Positions 37,651 to 48,411 of a DNA stretch of 64,000 nt are shown here, in pieces. The stretch is taken from contig NZ_AORV01000017.1 in NCBI RefSeq assembly GCF_000350485.1, positions 1-64,000 on the forward strand. The letters are read 5' to 3'. This DNA comes from Ruminiclostridium cellobioparum subsp. termitidis CT1112. Its GTDB lineage: Bacteria; Bacillota; Clostridia; Acetivibrionales; DSM-1351. Both the position numbers and the translations under genes were made by a program. Position 1 is the stretch's first letter. Every line of letters starts with the position of its first letter. The notes under the pieces were generated by a model that saw nothing but the letters and a program-made list of their open reading frames with translations, did not search any database and was not told the DNA's origin.

Positions 37651-39738
37651 CTAATATATTTTTCTGCCCAGCTCATCAGGTATTCCGGTCTTTCTGAAGA
37701 AATAGGTGTTGATAATGTCCCTCCACTCTTTTGAGTGTGTTATTTGTCCTTCCAGCCTCTCCATTACATGGCCGAATACATCCTCCTCTACCTTATCCTT
37801 CAGGCTTTCCCACTTCCGCTTTAACTCCTCTGCCTGTTCAACGCCTTCAAAATGAGTGTTATAGATGTATTGTATCAAGGTCTCCCCTGATTTCAACCTG
37901 TAGTCATAAGGGATGTAGTGGAAGAACAGCAGTAATTCCTCCGGGCATGTCTCAACATTTTCATAGAGACGGGCCACCTCCTTATGATATTGCCCCGCAT
38001 AGCCGGTTCCGTTCCTGACATTTCTGTCCACGCCGATACCTTTGTGGTCTGCCCGGTGGTAGGTTCCCCACTTGTCATACTCATAGCCGTCGACATTTGG
38101 GCCGTAATGATGGTTCGGATTGACCATCCAGCCGATGCCCAGAGGTGACGTGTAGTTTTCATAAGTCCTCCAGGAGCCCAGGAGCATATCCTTTATGGTG
38201 TCGACCAGAATTCTGTCATTTGAATAGGTAAGCCTTATCCAGCTTTCGGCAATCTCTTCCGAGGTCAGTTCGGGGTCCCAGGCCAGCCGCGCATACCCAA
38301 AGGTATTTGCCTGGGCCATCTGGTGCCCTGTCCAGTTGGTGTCGTCACCGATGTTGGTAACAGTGGCAAACCCGCCGTATTTGTTTTTGAACACCTCACG
38401 GCTTATAATTTTCTTTACACTTGTGCCCCGCCCTTTTGCGCAGGTGTCAAAATCCAATACCTCTTTCCACATAGGCACCAGATAGCATAAATGTTTTTGC
38501 TGTCCCGTATACTCCTGGGTTGTTTGAAGCTCCAGCACCTGATTTGTTTTTTCCAGGCCGCCTATGAGCGGGGAAACAGGTTCACGCACCTGGAAATCCA
38601 TGGGCCCGTTCTTTATTTGAAGCAATACATTTTCCGCGAAGGCTCCGTCCAGCGGCATAAAGTGGTCATAAGCAGCTTTTGCCCTGTCAATGGTACGGTC
38701 TCTCCAATCCTGCAGGCAGTTGTAGACGAAGCATCTCCAGATAACAAGGCCGCCGTGCGGTTTCAAGGCTTCAGCCAGCATATTTGCTCCATCTGCGTGA
38801 GTACGCCCGTAGGTGAACGGACCCGGCCTGCCTTCTGAATCAGCCTTTACAAGAAAACCTCCAAAATCGGGCATATACGCGTAAATAAATTCCGCCCTGT
38901 TTTTCCACCACTTCCGTACCTCTTTATCCAGGGGATCAGCAGTAAAAAGCTCTCCTGTGGACAGGGGACTGGCAAAGTTTATACTCAGGAAGAGCTTGAT
39001 TCCATAGCTGCGGAATATTTCATTCAGCTTTGCTGCATCCTTTATATATCTGTCGGTTATCAGCAGGGTTTCAAATTTATGCACATTAACGTTATTTATG
39101 GCTATGGCATTTATGCCCACCGAGGCCAGCATTCTTGCGTAGTCGCTTATCCTTGCGAGGTTCCCTGTTATTTTATTGTTTTTGTAGAATATCGACTTTC
39201 CTGCGTAGCCTCTTTCGATACTTCTGTCCATATTGTCCCAATGGTTTACCATTCTCAGCTGATTTACGGGATTTTCAATTCTTGGCAGTCCATCCAACCC
39301 GGTTCCTGTCTGAATGAGTCTCAGCAGGCTGAATACACCGTATAACAGCCCTCTGTCGGTTTTTCCGGCAACCAGAAGCTGCTTTTGTTCATTCTCTGTC
39401 AGGAGCTTTATTATAAAACCCTCTTCTCCCAGGTTTTGCTTTTCCCTGCCCAGCAGCCCGGCAATACTCTTATTCCCTGAAAGAGTTCCAAGCATCAGAA
39501 AAGCCGGTTTTGCCGGTTCCTCAGAAATCTCGGGCCTGATTCCCAGAATCCCGGCCAGGCCCCTTTTCAACTCATTTACCGCACTTTGTGTAATCGCCGT
39601 ATTCTCTTTAATCACAATGCTTTTCAAGAGATTTTTATATTCACCGGACAATTTTTTATTTTCAAGCTTGTAATATTTAAGCCAGCACTTGTACATGGAA
39701 GTACTTTTCGGATTGCCTGCAACCACAAAATTACTCAT
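37651..39738 (-). CDS. GH67 alpha-glucuronidase
   Basis: This 695-aa enzyme removes 4-O-methyl-glucuronic acid from the non-reducing xylose of aldouronic acids. GH67 hallmarks are present: [18 protein letters not shown] (about residues 171-188), [27 protein letters not shown], and the C-terminal [18 protein letters not shown]. No signal peptide is present, so it works in the cytoplasm on imported oligosaccharides. Its place in the operon between uxuA and the GH3 gene fits: the glucuronate it frees feeds UxuB and UxuA (4-O-methyl-glucuronate would first need demethylation). Confidence 0.95.
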   Translation of the reverse strand: MSNFVVAGNPKSTSMYKCWLKYYKLENKKLSGEYKNLLKSIVIKENTAITQSAVNELKRGLAGILGIRPEISEEPAKPAFLMLGTLSGNKSIAGLLGREKQNLGEEGFIIKLLTENEQKQLLVAGKTDRGLLYGVFSLLRLIQTGTGLDGLPRIENPVNQLRMVNHWDNMDRSIERGYAGKSIFYKNNKITGNLARISDYARMLASVGINAIAINNVNVHKFETLLITDRYIKDAAKLNEIFRSYGIKLFLSINFASPLSTGELFTADPLDKEVRKWWKNRAEFIYAYMPDFGGFLVKADSEGRPGPFTYGRTHADGANMLAEALKPHGGLVIWRCFVYNCLQDWRDRTIDRAKAAYDHFMPLDGAFAENVLLQIKNGPMDFQVREPVSPLIGGLEKTNQVLELQTTQEYTGQQKHLCYLVPMWKEVLDFDTCAKGRGTSVKKIISREVFKNKYGGFATVTNIGDDTNWTGHQMAQANTFGYARLAWDPELTSEEIAESWIRLTYSNDRILVDTIKDMLLGSWRTYENYTSPLGIGWMVNPNHHYGPNVDGYEYDKWGTYHRADHKGIGVDRNVRNGTGYAGQYHKEVARLYENVETCPEELLLFFHYIPYDYRLKSGETLIQYIYNTHFEGVEQAEELKRKWESLKDKVEEDVFGHVMERLEGQITHSKEWRDIINTYFFRKTGIPDELGRKIY

Positions 39739-39815
39739 CAGTTTCCTCCCTGACTTCTTCGAATTTATATTTTAATTGTTACTGCGAGTTGCTATATATA
39801 ATACATTAATACTTT

Positions 39816-40901
39816 TTATTTACTCTGAAGTTTTTTCATTTTTCCAATAGCTTCCCAAAGTCCGTTCAGATAAGCAATTCCCAAAGCCCTGTCATACAGA
39901 CCATATCCCGGCCTTGCCTTTTCACTCCAGATCATCCTGCCGTGGTCCGGTCTGATATACCCTGTAAAATTTATATCATGATAAGCTTTCATTATTTCAA
40001 ACAAATCCAGCGAACCGTCCCCGGACAGATGTGAGGTCTCATGGAATACCCTGTCACCGATGAACTTTACATTTCTTACATGCCCGAAATGGATTCTTCC
40101 CATACCTCCAAAATGTCTGATGATCTCGGGTATGTTATTTTCCGGATTTGCACCCAGCGAACCGCTGCAAAGGGTCAAGCCGTTATATGGGCTGTCCACC
40201 AGCTTCACAAGCCTGTCAAGGTTCTCCCTGCAGGTTACTATTCTTGGCAGTCCGAAAAGTGACCATGGCGGATCATCCGGATGTATTGCCATTTTTACGT
40301 CTGCTTCCTCACATACAGGTATTATTCCATCAAGAAAATATTTAAGATTTTCAAACAGCTTCTCTTCATCCACACTTTTGTACTTTTCCAGTGTATCCTT
40401 CAATTCGGCCAATCTCTCGGGTTCCCAGCCCGGCAATGCAAATCCGTTTGAATTTGTGGCCATATCCTCTACCAGCTTGACCGGATCTATATCCTTTACA
40501 ACATTGTGGTCATAATAGAGAACCTCCGAACCGTCGGGCAGTTTGTGGGCAAGTTCTGATCTAAGCCAGTCAAATACCGGCATAAAATTGTAGCAAATAA
40601 CCCTGACTCCCGCTTTTCCAAGATTTCTGATACACTGCCTGTAATTTTCTATATACTGATCTCTGGAAGGAAGGCCCAGTTTAATATCTTCATGGATATT
40701 GACACTTTCTATTACCTCCAGCTCCAATCCTTCTTTTTTCACTGAATTTTTTAGTGACAGAATTTTTTCCATGGGCCATACATCACCCACAGGCACATCG
40801 TACAATGCGCCCACCACTCCGGTGACGGCCGGTATCTGCCTGATTTGTTCCAGAGTTATGCTATCGTCCTTTTCTCCAAACCATCTGAATGTAATTTTCA
40901 A
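39816..40901 (-). CDS. uxuA: Mannonate dehydratase
   Basis: UxuA removes water from D-mannonate to give 2-keto-3-deoxy-D-gluconate. The 361-aa product opens [21 protein letters not shown] (shortened) and has [17 protein letters not shown] (about residues 205-221), [10 protein letters not shown] and [12 protein letters not shown] (about 312-325), all diagnostic metal-dependent enzyme motifs. The start is TTG 40901, nine nucleotides after GAGGAG; no in-frame ATG competes. It lies 12 nt after uxuB. Confidence 0.96.
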   Translation of the reverse strand: MKITFRWFGEKDDSITLEQIRQIPAVTGVVGALYDVPVGDVWPMEKILSLKNSVKKEGLELEVIESVNIHEDIKLGLPSRDQYIENYRQCIRNLGKAGVRVICYNFMPVFDWLRSELAHKLPDGSEVLYYDHNVVKDIDPVKLVEDMATNSNGFALPGWEPERLAELKDTLEKYKSVDEEKLFENLKYFLDGIIPVCEEADVKMAIHPDDPPWSLFGLPRIVTCRENLDRLVKLVDSPYNGLTLCSGSLGANPENNIPEIIRHFGGMGRIHFGHVRNVKFIGDRVFHETSHLSGDGSLDLFEIMKAYHDINFTGYIRPDHGRMIWSEKARPGYGLYDRALGIAYLNGLWEAIGKMKKLQSK

Positions 40902-40913
40902 AAAATCATCTCC

Positions 40914-42524
40914 TCATATAACATACTTTTCAAGAACTTTTCTGACAGCATTCCTGCCTTCCAGCATTTCGCAGAAGAAGCCTTCAATTTTGCCTCCCAG
41001 GCCGGCCTGATACAAATCCAATCCGAAAATCCTTTCGTTGGAAAGCAGGGGCCTAAGACAGTTTCCGGCAGTATCGGCGCTCCCCAGCTTTACTCCCTGG
41101 ATATACGTTCTGAGTTCATCCAGCATGGGATCTGGACTTAGCTCCATCTCATCGCCCGAATCATCTATTCCTATAAGATAACGGCACCAGCCGGCTATAA
41201 CAAGAGGTATAAACGTCAATTTTCCAGCATCCAGTGTGGAATGATTAACATATGTTTTAATGGTCTCCCCGAAGCGTACCGGAATTTTTTGCGAGGTATC
41301 GCAGGCAATTCTCTGCGGTGTATCGGGAATAAACGGATTTGGCAGCCTTTGCTTCAAAACCTCATCAATAAATCCGGCAGGATCAATTATACCGGGATTG
41401 ACAACAACAGGCATTCCTTCCTCATACCCCATTCTTTCCACAAGTCTCTTCAACTGCTTATCCTTCATCTCGTCGGCTATGAGCCTGTATCCCAGAAGGC
41501 ATCCGAAAATAGCCAGGGCTGTATGTAATGGATTCAGACAGGTTGTAACCTTCATTTTTTCAACCTTGTCTACGGTGGCTTTGTCTGTGAAATAGACTCC
41601 CGCCTCCTCCAAAGGAGGGCGGCCATTTGGGAACTTATCCTCAACAACGAGATATTGAGGCTTTTCTGCATTTACAAATTGGGATAGATATGAATTTTTT
41701 GCAGTGCAAATTATTTTGGTGCCCTGGATCCCCAGTTCCTGCAAAGTTTTATCCACCGCCTCCGAAGGCCTGGGGGTTATTTTATCCACCATTGTGCAGG
41801 GAAAAGCCACCTTCTCCGGATTATCAATGTAATAAAGGTAGCCCTCCTCAACAAACCCGCCTTTAAGCCAATAAGCAGCCATAGTTTTTATTGACTCTTT
41901 AAGGATATCTCCATTGTGAGAGCAATTATCCATGCTTACCAGTGCTATGGGCAATTCTCCCGCCCTATACCTGAGGTAAAGCAGCGAAGCAATTTTTGCC
42001 GCAAGGCTTCTGGGACTTTCAGGACCGTTCTGTATATCCTCTTTGACTGAGGTTAAAAAATCCCCCGATATATCTGTCAGCCCATAGCCCTTTTCAGTGA
42101 CAGTGAAACTTACAAGCTGCAGCGAGGACTTGCAGAAAATTTCACTCAGCCGCTGCCAGTCGGCAGTTACCTCGGTATTTCCCACAAGACTTTCAGATAC
42201 ACTGGCTATGATCTTTTTCTCCAGAGTGCCGTCAGGAAGAAGATGTACCAAAATAGTCAGATTGTCCGACGGCTTATATATCTCTTCAATTATCATATTA
42301 TCATTAGGAGCTACCGCAATTATACCCTTTTCCGCTTTTCCGTCCTCCAGCAGCTTCTGCTGAAGTGCGGCAATAAAACCTCTGAAGATATTCCCTGCTC
42401 CAAAATGAACCCATACCGGCGCTTCGTATGTTTTATCCAGCATCTGTTCCATATCAAACTTCGGTATTTCAAAACCTGCCTGCTGCCAAAAGCTGTTCTC
42501 CAAACTTTTTCTGTTCAACTCCAT
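40914..42524 (-). CDS. uxuB: Fructuronate reductase (mannitol dehydrogenase family)
   Basis: UxuB reduces D-fructuronate to D-mannonate with NADH. This 536-aa long-chain dehydrogenase has the Rossmann region VWVHFGAGNIFRGFIAA, the MDNCSHNGDILKE motif and VVNPGIIDPAGFID. The start is ATG 42524 following TGGAGATAAAC; an in-frame TTG four codons earlier overlaps that site. It stands directly before uxuA, the next enzyme of the pathway, and downstream of the esterase gene. Confidence 0.94.
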   Translation of the reverse strand: MELNRKSLENSFWQQAGFEIPKFDMEQMLDKTYEAPVWVHFGAGNIFRGFIAALQQKLLEDGKAEKGIIAVAPNDNMIIEEIYKPSDNLTILVHLLPDGTLEKKIIASVSESLVGNTEVTADWQRLSEIFCKSSLQLVSFTVTEKGYGLTDISGDFLTSVKEDIQNGPESPRSLAAKIASLLYLRYRAGELPIALVSMDNCSHNGDILKESIKTMAAYWLKGGFVEEGYLYYIDNPEKVAFPCTMVDKITPRPSEAVDKTLQELGIQGTKIICTAKNSYLSQFVNAEKPQYLVVEDKFPNGRPPLEEAGVYFTDKATVDKVEKMKVTTCLNPLHTALAIFGCLLGYRLIADEMKDKQLKRLVERMGYEEGMPVVVNPGIIDPAGFIDEVLKQRLPNPFIPDTPQRIACDTSQKIPVRFGETIKTYVNHSTLDAGKLTFIPLVIAGWCRYLIGIDDSGDEMELSPDPMLDELRTYIQGVKLGSADTAGNCLRPLLSNERIFGLDLYQAGLGGKIEGFFCEMLEGRNAVRKVLEKYVI

Positions 42525-42594
42525 GTTTATCTCCAAATTAATTTTTTAGCAATTCTTATATTCCACCCGGTTTTAAGGGTCAATAGCGGCATTA

Positions 42595-44499
42595 TCATCT
42601 GTCTGTGCGGAAGGGCGATGCCGGCAGTCCTTCTTCATTTATCAAATTGGCAGCTTCCGGATTGTCGGCCCAGGCATATCTCACCGCTTTGGGCATTGAG
42701 ATGCTGTCATTCCACACTACTACCGTGTTACCTTCGATCCTGGCTTCAGCCCATTTAAATATCTCATCGTCACCTGCTATGGCAAAATGTTTCAACTCCT
42801 TGCCATTTCCGGCCTTTAATCCACTTCCTATATTGAAAAATTCAATTGTTATCCTGTTGTTTTTTATTTTCATATCCTTAAATATTGGGCCGGAAGAAAT
42901 TATTTCTTCACCATATGCCTCACTCCGGGCAGCCAGTGCAAGCCTTTCTCCCACATCTTTTTTACGCAGCGGGTGCATATCATTCCACTCACCCAGGTCA
43001 ATAGCAACAGCCATGGCAGTGCCGGGTATCTGCAGTGAATCAAGCTGGGCTTCGCGAAGCTGGGCCCACTGGCTTTCAGAGGGCAGTATATCGGCTGTTC
43101 CGTAGTTGGGTAGCTGTACAAATATGAATGGAAGATTACTTTGCTTCCATTCCTGTCTCCAGTTTTCAATCATGGTCTTCATAAGGCTGAAGTACTCCGA
43201 CGGCCTTGAGGTATTTGACTCACCCTGATACCACAGCGCACCCTTGACGGTATAATTTGTAAGAGGGGCCAGCATCCCGTTATACAAAGCCGTTGGCTGC
43301 CATTGAATGAAAGTGGCTTCGGGCAAAGGACCGCAAACTGCTCCCACCCTGTATTTCCATTGACCGGTCAAATCAATGATATGACCTCCGGCTGTCAGCA
43401 TATATGGCTTGCCGGAAATAAATTCACCATTTCCATTGTTGCTTGTGACCCTTACCGTGATGGTATTCTTGCCTTTTCGCAGCAAATCTGCCGGGATATC
43501 ATACTTTCTCGGGGGATACTGGTACGTTATTTCCCCGACAAACTTTCCGTTTACATAGGTTTTGTCACTGTCAACTATCCTGCCCAGCCAGAGCCTGGCC
43601 GGCTTATTCAGCATATTTTCCGGAACCTCTATTTCTTTTCTGAACCATACGGCTCCATTTAATCCCTCAAGACCTTCATTTTCAAACCTGGCCGGTAAAT
43701 CCATGTCTTCCCACCCACTTGTGTCCACTTCATCGGAATACCAGGGAAATTCGCCGGAAGTCATACCTGCATCATGCTTATCCAGATTTGCATACCATGA
43801 ATTGGTGGCTTTTTCATCACTTGTCAGAACTTCTTTTATGTAATCCCCGTCTTTATATGGAAGAAGCCTTTCCAAAACTTCAGGATATGATTTTAATGCC
43901 GCCTCACTTACCCATGACTCAATTGGAGAGCCTCCGATGGCTGCCTTTATAAAACCCACAGGTACCTGATACTTTTCATGGATGGCCCTGGCAAAGAAAT
44001 AGCCCACAGCCGAAAATCCCCTGATGGTTTCCGGACTTGCCGCCTCCCAGCTCCCTTCTGCAAGATCGGTATGGGGTGTATTAAATTCATACCTCAGTGC
44101 TACATTAAAGTGCCGTATCTGCGGGTAATCGCAATTGACCATATCGGCGGGATATTGATCCTTTACTCTTTCCATGGGCAGTTCCATATTGGACTGACCT
44201 GAACAAACCCAAACTTCTCCCACTAAGACATCCCTTACCCTTATGGCTGTGGAAGCCTTGATTTCCATGTCGTACGGGCCTCCGGCCTTTAAATCCTCCA
44301 GAAAGATCTCCCAGCAGCCTTCCTCATCGGCCCGGCTTTTGTAACACTTGCCGATAAATTCAACTCTTACGTCTTCACCGGCCCCGGCCCACCCCCATAT
44401 CCTTACGGCAGTTCCTCTTTGCAGAACCATGCCGTCACTTATCAAACGCGGGAGTTTAAGCCTTCTGTCTTTACTCCCTGTATCCTGTGTTTTATCCAT
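42595..44499 (-). CDS. SGNH-type acetylesterase (sialate O-acetylesterase family)
   Basis: This 634-aa esterase has the family signature GEVWVCSGQSNMELPM (about residues 70-85, with the nucleophile Ser), GALWYQGESN (about 405-414) and the catalytic Asp/His in WNDMHPLRK. An inserted domain with GH2-like jelly-roll sequence lies between. Homologues remove acetyl groups from sialic acids or xylan oligosaccharides; in this xylan operon deacetylation of xylo-oligosaccharides is more likely. AGGAGAGGT precedes ATG 44499. It heads the five-gene operon and is divergent from an AraC gene. Confidence 0.88.
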   Translation of the reverse strand: MDKTQDTGSKDRRLKLPRLISDGMVLQRGTAVRIWGWAGAGEDVRVEFIGKCYKSRADEEGCWEIFLEDLKAGGPYDMEIKASTAIRVRDVLVGEVWVCSGQSNMELPMERVKDQYPADMVNCDYPQIRHFNVALRYEFNTPHTDLAEGSWEAASPETIRGFSAVGYFFARAIHEKYQVPVGFIKAAIGGSPIESWVSEAALKSYPEVLERLLPYKDGDYIKEVLTSDEKATNSWYANLDKHDAGMTSGEFPWYSDEVDTSGWEDMDLPARFENEGLEGLNGAVWFRKEIEVPENMLNKPARLWLGRIVDSDKTYVNGKFVGEITYQYPPRKYDIPADLLRKGKNTITVRVTSNNGNGEFISGKPYMLTAGGHIIDLTGQWKYRVGAVCGPLPEATFIQWQPTALYNGMLAPLTNYTVKGALWYQGESNTSRPSEYFSLMKTMIENWRQEWKQSNLPFIFVQLPNYGTADILPSESQWAQLREAQLDSLQIPGTAMAVAIDLGEWNDMHPLRKKDVGERLALAARSEAYGEEIISSGPIFKDMKIKNNRITIEFFNIGSGLKAGNGKELKHFAIAGDDEIFKWAEARIEGNTVVVWNDSISMPKAVRYAWADNPEAANLINEEGLPASPFRTDR

Positions 44500-44647
44500 A
44501 TTAACCTCTCCTAAATGAGCACTTTTTGCCAATGTCTTTTCCGGGCGTTTTTATTGTCCATTAAAACCCAGTCAATATATAAACCACTCCAGAATGAAAG
44601 CCTTCACGCTTTTCCTTACATAAATTATACTAATGACTACTTGCTAC

Positions 44648-44696
44648 TAATATGTTTATATTGCCGTTTGACTTGCAATAATTGCTATGATAGAAT
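44648..44696 (+). promoter_or_regulatory. AraC promoter with repeated 42-bp block, copy A
   Basis: TTGACT (44668-44673), 17 nt and TAGAAT (44691-44696) make a promoter for the AraC gene at 44779. The spacer holds the inverted repeat GCAA-TAA-TTGC. The 42-bp block 44648-44689 matches 49641-49682 at 37 of 42 positions, extending 20 bp upstream of the -35 box, more than promoter resemblance alone would give. A shared regulator site is inferred; the divergent esterase operon starts within 200 bp. Confidence 0.7.
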
Positions 44697-44778
44697 TATA
44701 TTATAATACATAGGCTATATGGAAAATTTTCCGGCTGCCGAAAGATTTTCTTACCTTAAAGTAAAGTTAGAGGTGCAT

Positions 44779-45642
44779 ATGAAAAAGCGGTATCACGATT
44801 ATCAAACCCGTCAGCAAATGCATGCAAAGGACTATGAAATATTTTATTATTCAGATTCAACCATTGAAAAGGTTTCTCTGCATCACCACGATTTTTACGA
44901 GTGCTTCTATTTTATTTCAGGCAATGTAAGTTATTACATTGAAGGCAAAACCTATGCCTTGAAACCCGGGGATATTGTTCCCGTCAATACCACCGAGCTC
45001 CACCAGCTCATTGTTAAAGACCATACCGTTCCCTATGAAAGAATTGTTTTATGGATAGATAAAAACTTTCTGAACAGTCTTTCAACCGATAAAACTGACT
45101 TGGCCGAATGTTTTTATAACAAAAAGGATTATGTTATCAGATTGTCTCTTGACCTTCAGCAGAATATAAGGTCAATTTTTCATAAAATCATTTCAATTGA
45201 AAACTATGAAGGTATAGGAAGCGATATTCTTTACAAAGCATATTTTGTGGAATTATTCGTCCAGATCAGCATGGCTCTGCAACACAACAGCATAAGACCT
45301 GATGCCGATGTTAAAAAAAGTAATATGATTACCGATATTATTGAATATATAAATAATCACATTGAGGAAGAGTTGACCATAGACGCTCTTTCGGAGCACG
45401 TATTCCTCAGTAAGTATCACCTGTTGAGAGAATTCAAGAAACATTCGGGTACTACCATTCATAAATACATAATTCAAAAAAAGCTGATTCTCGCCAAAGA
45501 GCTGATCCTCAAGGGCATACCCATAACAGAGGTTTTTAAGCAATGCGGGTTCGGAGACTATTCAAACTTTTTCAGGGCCTTCAAAAAGGAATACGGTGTT
45601 ACCCCAAAGTATTTTTATTCCAACTTCAGACAGGATTTATAA
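44779..45642 (+). CDS. AraC family transcriptional regulator
   Basis: This 287-aa regulator has an N-terminal cupin domain (HHHDFYECFYFISGNVSYYI, about residues 35-54) and a C-terminal AraC domain (VFLSKYHLLREFKKHSGTTI, about 210-229; CGFGDYSNFFRAFKKEYGVT). Start 44779 is chosen because AGAGG lies five nucleotides upstream; the frame continues upstream but crosses the promoter. It lies between the xylan operon and the importer operon, both of which it may control. A shared terminator follows. Confidence 0.92.
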   Translation: MKKRYHDYQTRQQMHAKDYEIFYYSDSTIEKVSLHHHDFYECFYFISGNVSYYIEGKTYALKPGDIVPVNTTELHQLIVKDHTVPYERIVLWIDKNFLNSLSTDKTDLAECFYNKKDYVIRLSLDLQQNIRSIFHKIISIENYEGIGSDILYKAYFVELFVQISMALQHNSIRPDADVKKSNMITDIIEYINNHIEEELTIDALSEHVFLSKYHLLREFKKHSGTTIHKYIIQKKLILAKELILKGIPITEVFKQCGFGDYSNFFRAFKKEYGVTPKYFYSNFRQDL

Positions 45643-45698
45643 GAAGTACACAACTCCGCCGGTAAAACACAATAAGCTATGATTTCAAATTTCTAAAC

Positions 45699-45750
45699 AA
45701 AAGAGCTGCTTCACAACAATTCTCCTTATGTGAAGCAGCTCTTTTATTTT
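45699..45750. terminator. Bidirectional terminator between araC and importer
   Basis: A perfect 16-bp stem (AAAAGAGCTGCTTCAC, 45699-45714, and its complement at 45730-45745) with a 15-nt loop is flanked by A-rich and T-rich tails. It terminates araC on the + strand and the binding-protein gene on the minus strand. Confidence 0.92.
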
Positions 45751-45774
45751 TTATCTCATAGTAAAATATAAGAA

Positions 45775-47454
45775 TTATTTACCGTAGTACTTTTCATATT
45801 TTGCTGCACGTTCATCTATTATAGCCTGAGCGCCTGAAGTAAGGAAATCCTTAAATGCGTTGTCATATATGGAGTCAAATTTGTCCGGCTTTGCAGTTAC
45901 GGCCTGAGTCAGCATATTATCACGTTTTTCCTTAAGTGCCGGACCCATTCCTTCTTCTGCCTTGATCTCGCCTACATTGATATGTTTACTGATAACAGCA
46001 TCTTTGCTGGTGAGTTCATATGCTTTTGTAACATATTTCGCATCTACTCCGGCGTAGCCCAGAGCAACGGATTTCATTGTCAAATCGGGATCGCCAAGAT
46101 CCAGACCGTTTATTGTCATAGTGTAATCGATATTATTAGGAGAATTCATGTATTTATCTCCAGTAGTAGCTATTGTCCTTATTAAGCCGTCCGGAGTCTT
46201 TTCATGAGTAACACCCTCTTCTCCGATCTGGAGGAACTTGCGGTTGTCGAGTTTGCTTATCCAGTTGAGATACAGCAATGATGCAACAGGTTCTTTATTT
46301 GTTGCCGGGAAGAAGATTTTACGGTCAATCGGAGGGCTGAGCAATTTTCTGTATACCCCTGCGTCATTCTTGAAGGGCTCTACTGCGATAAATGCCGCAT
46401 CAGGTCCAACTGTCTTCTTCATATTTGCAATAATACTGTCATCTCCGCCGCGGTACGGATAATCCCAGTTATGTATCATTGCTCCGACATATCCGGCTTT
46501 CATCTGGTTGTCTATATTCTTGTCTCCGGCAGGATACAAGGGGAAATCCTTCCAGATCAAACCTGCATTGTACCATTCGTTGAGCTTCTTGATTCCGTTC
46601 TTATAGCCCGGAGCCAATAAGTGTCTGTCGTCAAAACCGTTAATATAATAATCCTTATCTGAGTTTACAAAGCTGTCAGGGATATAGGATGTTATTAAAT
46701 GATCAGCATTCCAGCCTACATCTACGCTGAGGAGGAAAGGAATTATCTTGTCGGCGTTAGCTCCGAGTAATGTTTTAGCATTGCTCTGGAAGGCCTTCAG
46801 CATTGCTTCAAACTCTTCAATAGTTGTCGGCTCTTTTATGTTCAGTTTGTTCAGCCAATCTTCACGAACAAAAGTGTTGATACGTTTGTTCTGGAAAAGC
46901 ATGGACTCAATAGCCCAAATTGTTCCCTTGTCAGGGTCCTTATCCCAGGTCATGTTCTCTTCACCAACCAGAGAGTACAGGTCGGGGAGTAATTGCTTAT
47001 TGCTTTCGAGAAGCGGTGCCAGGTCAAGTATACCGCCCATGTTTGCATAGGTCTGTACAGTTGGATAACTGTAGGTAAGGCAAACATCAGGTGCATTGTT
47101 GGCAGCAAGGAGATTGTTCATCTGTTCCTGCTCGGTCCAACGGGGTACCGGAATAAATTTAACTTCAACGTTATAGTCGCGAAGCATTCCTTCTTTAATC
47201 CAATTGGTATAGAAGTTATCTTCTGCCTTTGTTCCACCATCTACAGCACGGTCAAATACTTCAACAGTGATGGATTTCTTTTCCGCAAATCTTCCAGGCA
47301 GGCCTTCAGCACCTGCCGCCGAGCCGTCTGCGGTACTGCTCACAGCCGCTGATGAACCGGCGGTTGATGTAGCTGTGGAATCACTGGAACCGCAGGCTGC
47401 CAAACTGGTAATCACAAGAAGGCAGGCCAATAAAACTAAAAGTACTCTTTTCAT
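45775..47454 (-). CDS. Sugar-binding lipoprotein of ABC importer (LplA-like)
   Basis: This 559-aa extracellular binding protein has a lipoprotein signal ending in the lipobox LAAC (Cys21) and a Ser/Ala/Thr linker of about 35 residues. The mature region has SITVEVFDRAVDGGTKAEDN, typical of large LplA-type binding proteins. AAAGGAGG precedes the ATG. It is last of three importer genes and may recognise aldouronic or arabino-xylo-oligosaccharides, judging by its neighbours; this is inference. Confidence 0.92.
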   Translation of the reverse strand: MKRVLLVLLACLLVITSLAACGSSDSTATSTAGSSAAVSSTADGSAAGAEGLPGRFAEKKSITVEVFDRAVDGGTKAEDNFYTNWIKEGMLRDYNVEVKFIPVPRWTEQEQMNNLLAANNAPDVCLTYSYPTVQTYANMGGILDLAPLLESNKQLLPDLYSLVGEENMTWDKDPDKGTIWAIESMLFQNKRINTFVREDWLNKLNIKEPTTIEEFEAMLKAFQSNAKTLLGANADKIIPFLLSVDVGWNADHLITSYIPDSFVNSDKDYYINGFDDRHLLAPGYKNGIKKLNEWYNAGLIWKDFPLYPAGDKNIDNQMKAGYVGAMIHNWDYPYRGGDDSIIANMKKTVGPDAAFIAVEPFKNDAGVYRKLLSPPIDRKIFFPATNKEPVASLLYLNWISKLDNRKFLQIGEEGVTHEKTPDGLIRTIATTGDKYMNSPNNIDYTMTINGLDLGDPDLTMKSVALGYAGVDAKYVTKAYELTSKDAVISKHINVGEIKAEEGMGPALKEKRDNMLTQAVTAKPDKFDSIYDNAFKDFLTSGAQAIIDERAAKYEKYYGK

Positions 47455-47507
47455 ATAAAATCCTCCTTTAATTTATCATAATTAGACATATTATGTCTAA
47501 ATACAAA

Positions 47508-48377
47508 CTAACCCTTTACTGCTCCTATGGTCACACCGGTGATAAAATACCTTTGAAGCCATGGATATACCAGCAGGATGGGTACTGTGGCAAATATGAC
47601 CGTCGCCGCTTTAATGCCGTCCGAGAGACCCGGGTTGGCAAAGCCCTCCTGAGCTGAAACCTCGATATTGTTAATGCTATTGATGATGTTGTACAGCAGA
47701 AGCTGAATCGGATAATATTTTCTGTTACCCATATATATCAGTGCATCTGAAAAACCATTCCAGCGTCCCACCGCATAGAAAAGTGAGAGAGTTGCTATTA
47801 CCGAGGTAGACAGAGGCAAATAGATGCTGACAAGGGTGCGTATGGGCCCTGCACCGTCTATCTCTGCAGATTCGCGCAGGCTGTCGGGTATCCCATACAG
47901 GAAGCTGCGCATTATGATCATATTGAATACACTCAGACAGCTTGGAATTATTAACACCAGAGGCTTGTTAATGAGATCCAGATCCTTCATCAGCAGATAG
48001 TTCGGTATTGTACCTGCATTAAAATACATGGTAAAGATAATCAAGGTGTTGATTACTTTCCGTCCTTTGAGCTTGTCATAAGTGAGCGGGTAGGCACATA
48101 TGGTTGTCATAACCATGGATACCACCGTACAAATAAATGTTAATATTGCAGTCCAGCCAAGTGACCAGACGTATTTGCTGTCGTTGAACACCAATTTATA
48201 GGCATTGGTATTGAAGCCTTTCGGCCATAGTGTGACCTCTCCTTTGATCAAGGCTTCCGATGCACTGAGAGAACGCGCCGCAATGTTAACCAGCGGTAAA
48301 AGACAAACTAAAATAACCAGGAAGCATATGAAAGCTATTATCCAGTCACCTAATTTGGTACTTCTTGATTTAATCAT
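47508..48377 (-). CDS. Sugar ABC transporter permease (LplC/YtcP family)
   Basis: This 289-aa membrane subunit opens with a membrane segment (LGDWIIAFICFLVILVCLLP), has the EAA loop SLRESAEIDGAGPIRTLVSI (about residues 165-184) and ends WLQRYFITGVTIGAVKG. AGGAGGAT precedes the ATG. It sits 34 nt after the LplB-type permease and 53 nt before the binding protein. No ATPase is linked. Confidence 0.94.
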   Translation of the reverse strand: MIKSRSTKLGDWIIAFICFLVILVCLLPLVNIAARSLSASEALIKGEVTLWPKGFNTNAYKLVFNDSKYVWSLGWTAILTFICTVVSMVMTTICAYPLTYDKLKGRKVINTLIIFTMYFNAGTIPNYLLMKDLDLINKPLVLIIPSCLSVFNMIIMRSFLYGIPDSLRESAEIDGAGPIRTLVSIYLPLSTSVIATLSLFYAVGRWNGFSDALIYMGNRKYYPIQLLLYNIINSINNIEVSAQEGFANPGLSDGIKAATVIFATVPILLVYPWLQRYFITGVTIGAVKG

Positions 48378-48411
48378 TCTGTATATCCTCCTTCAAATAT
48401 TATGCTATACC

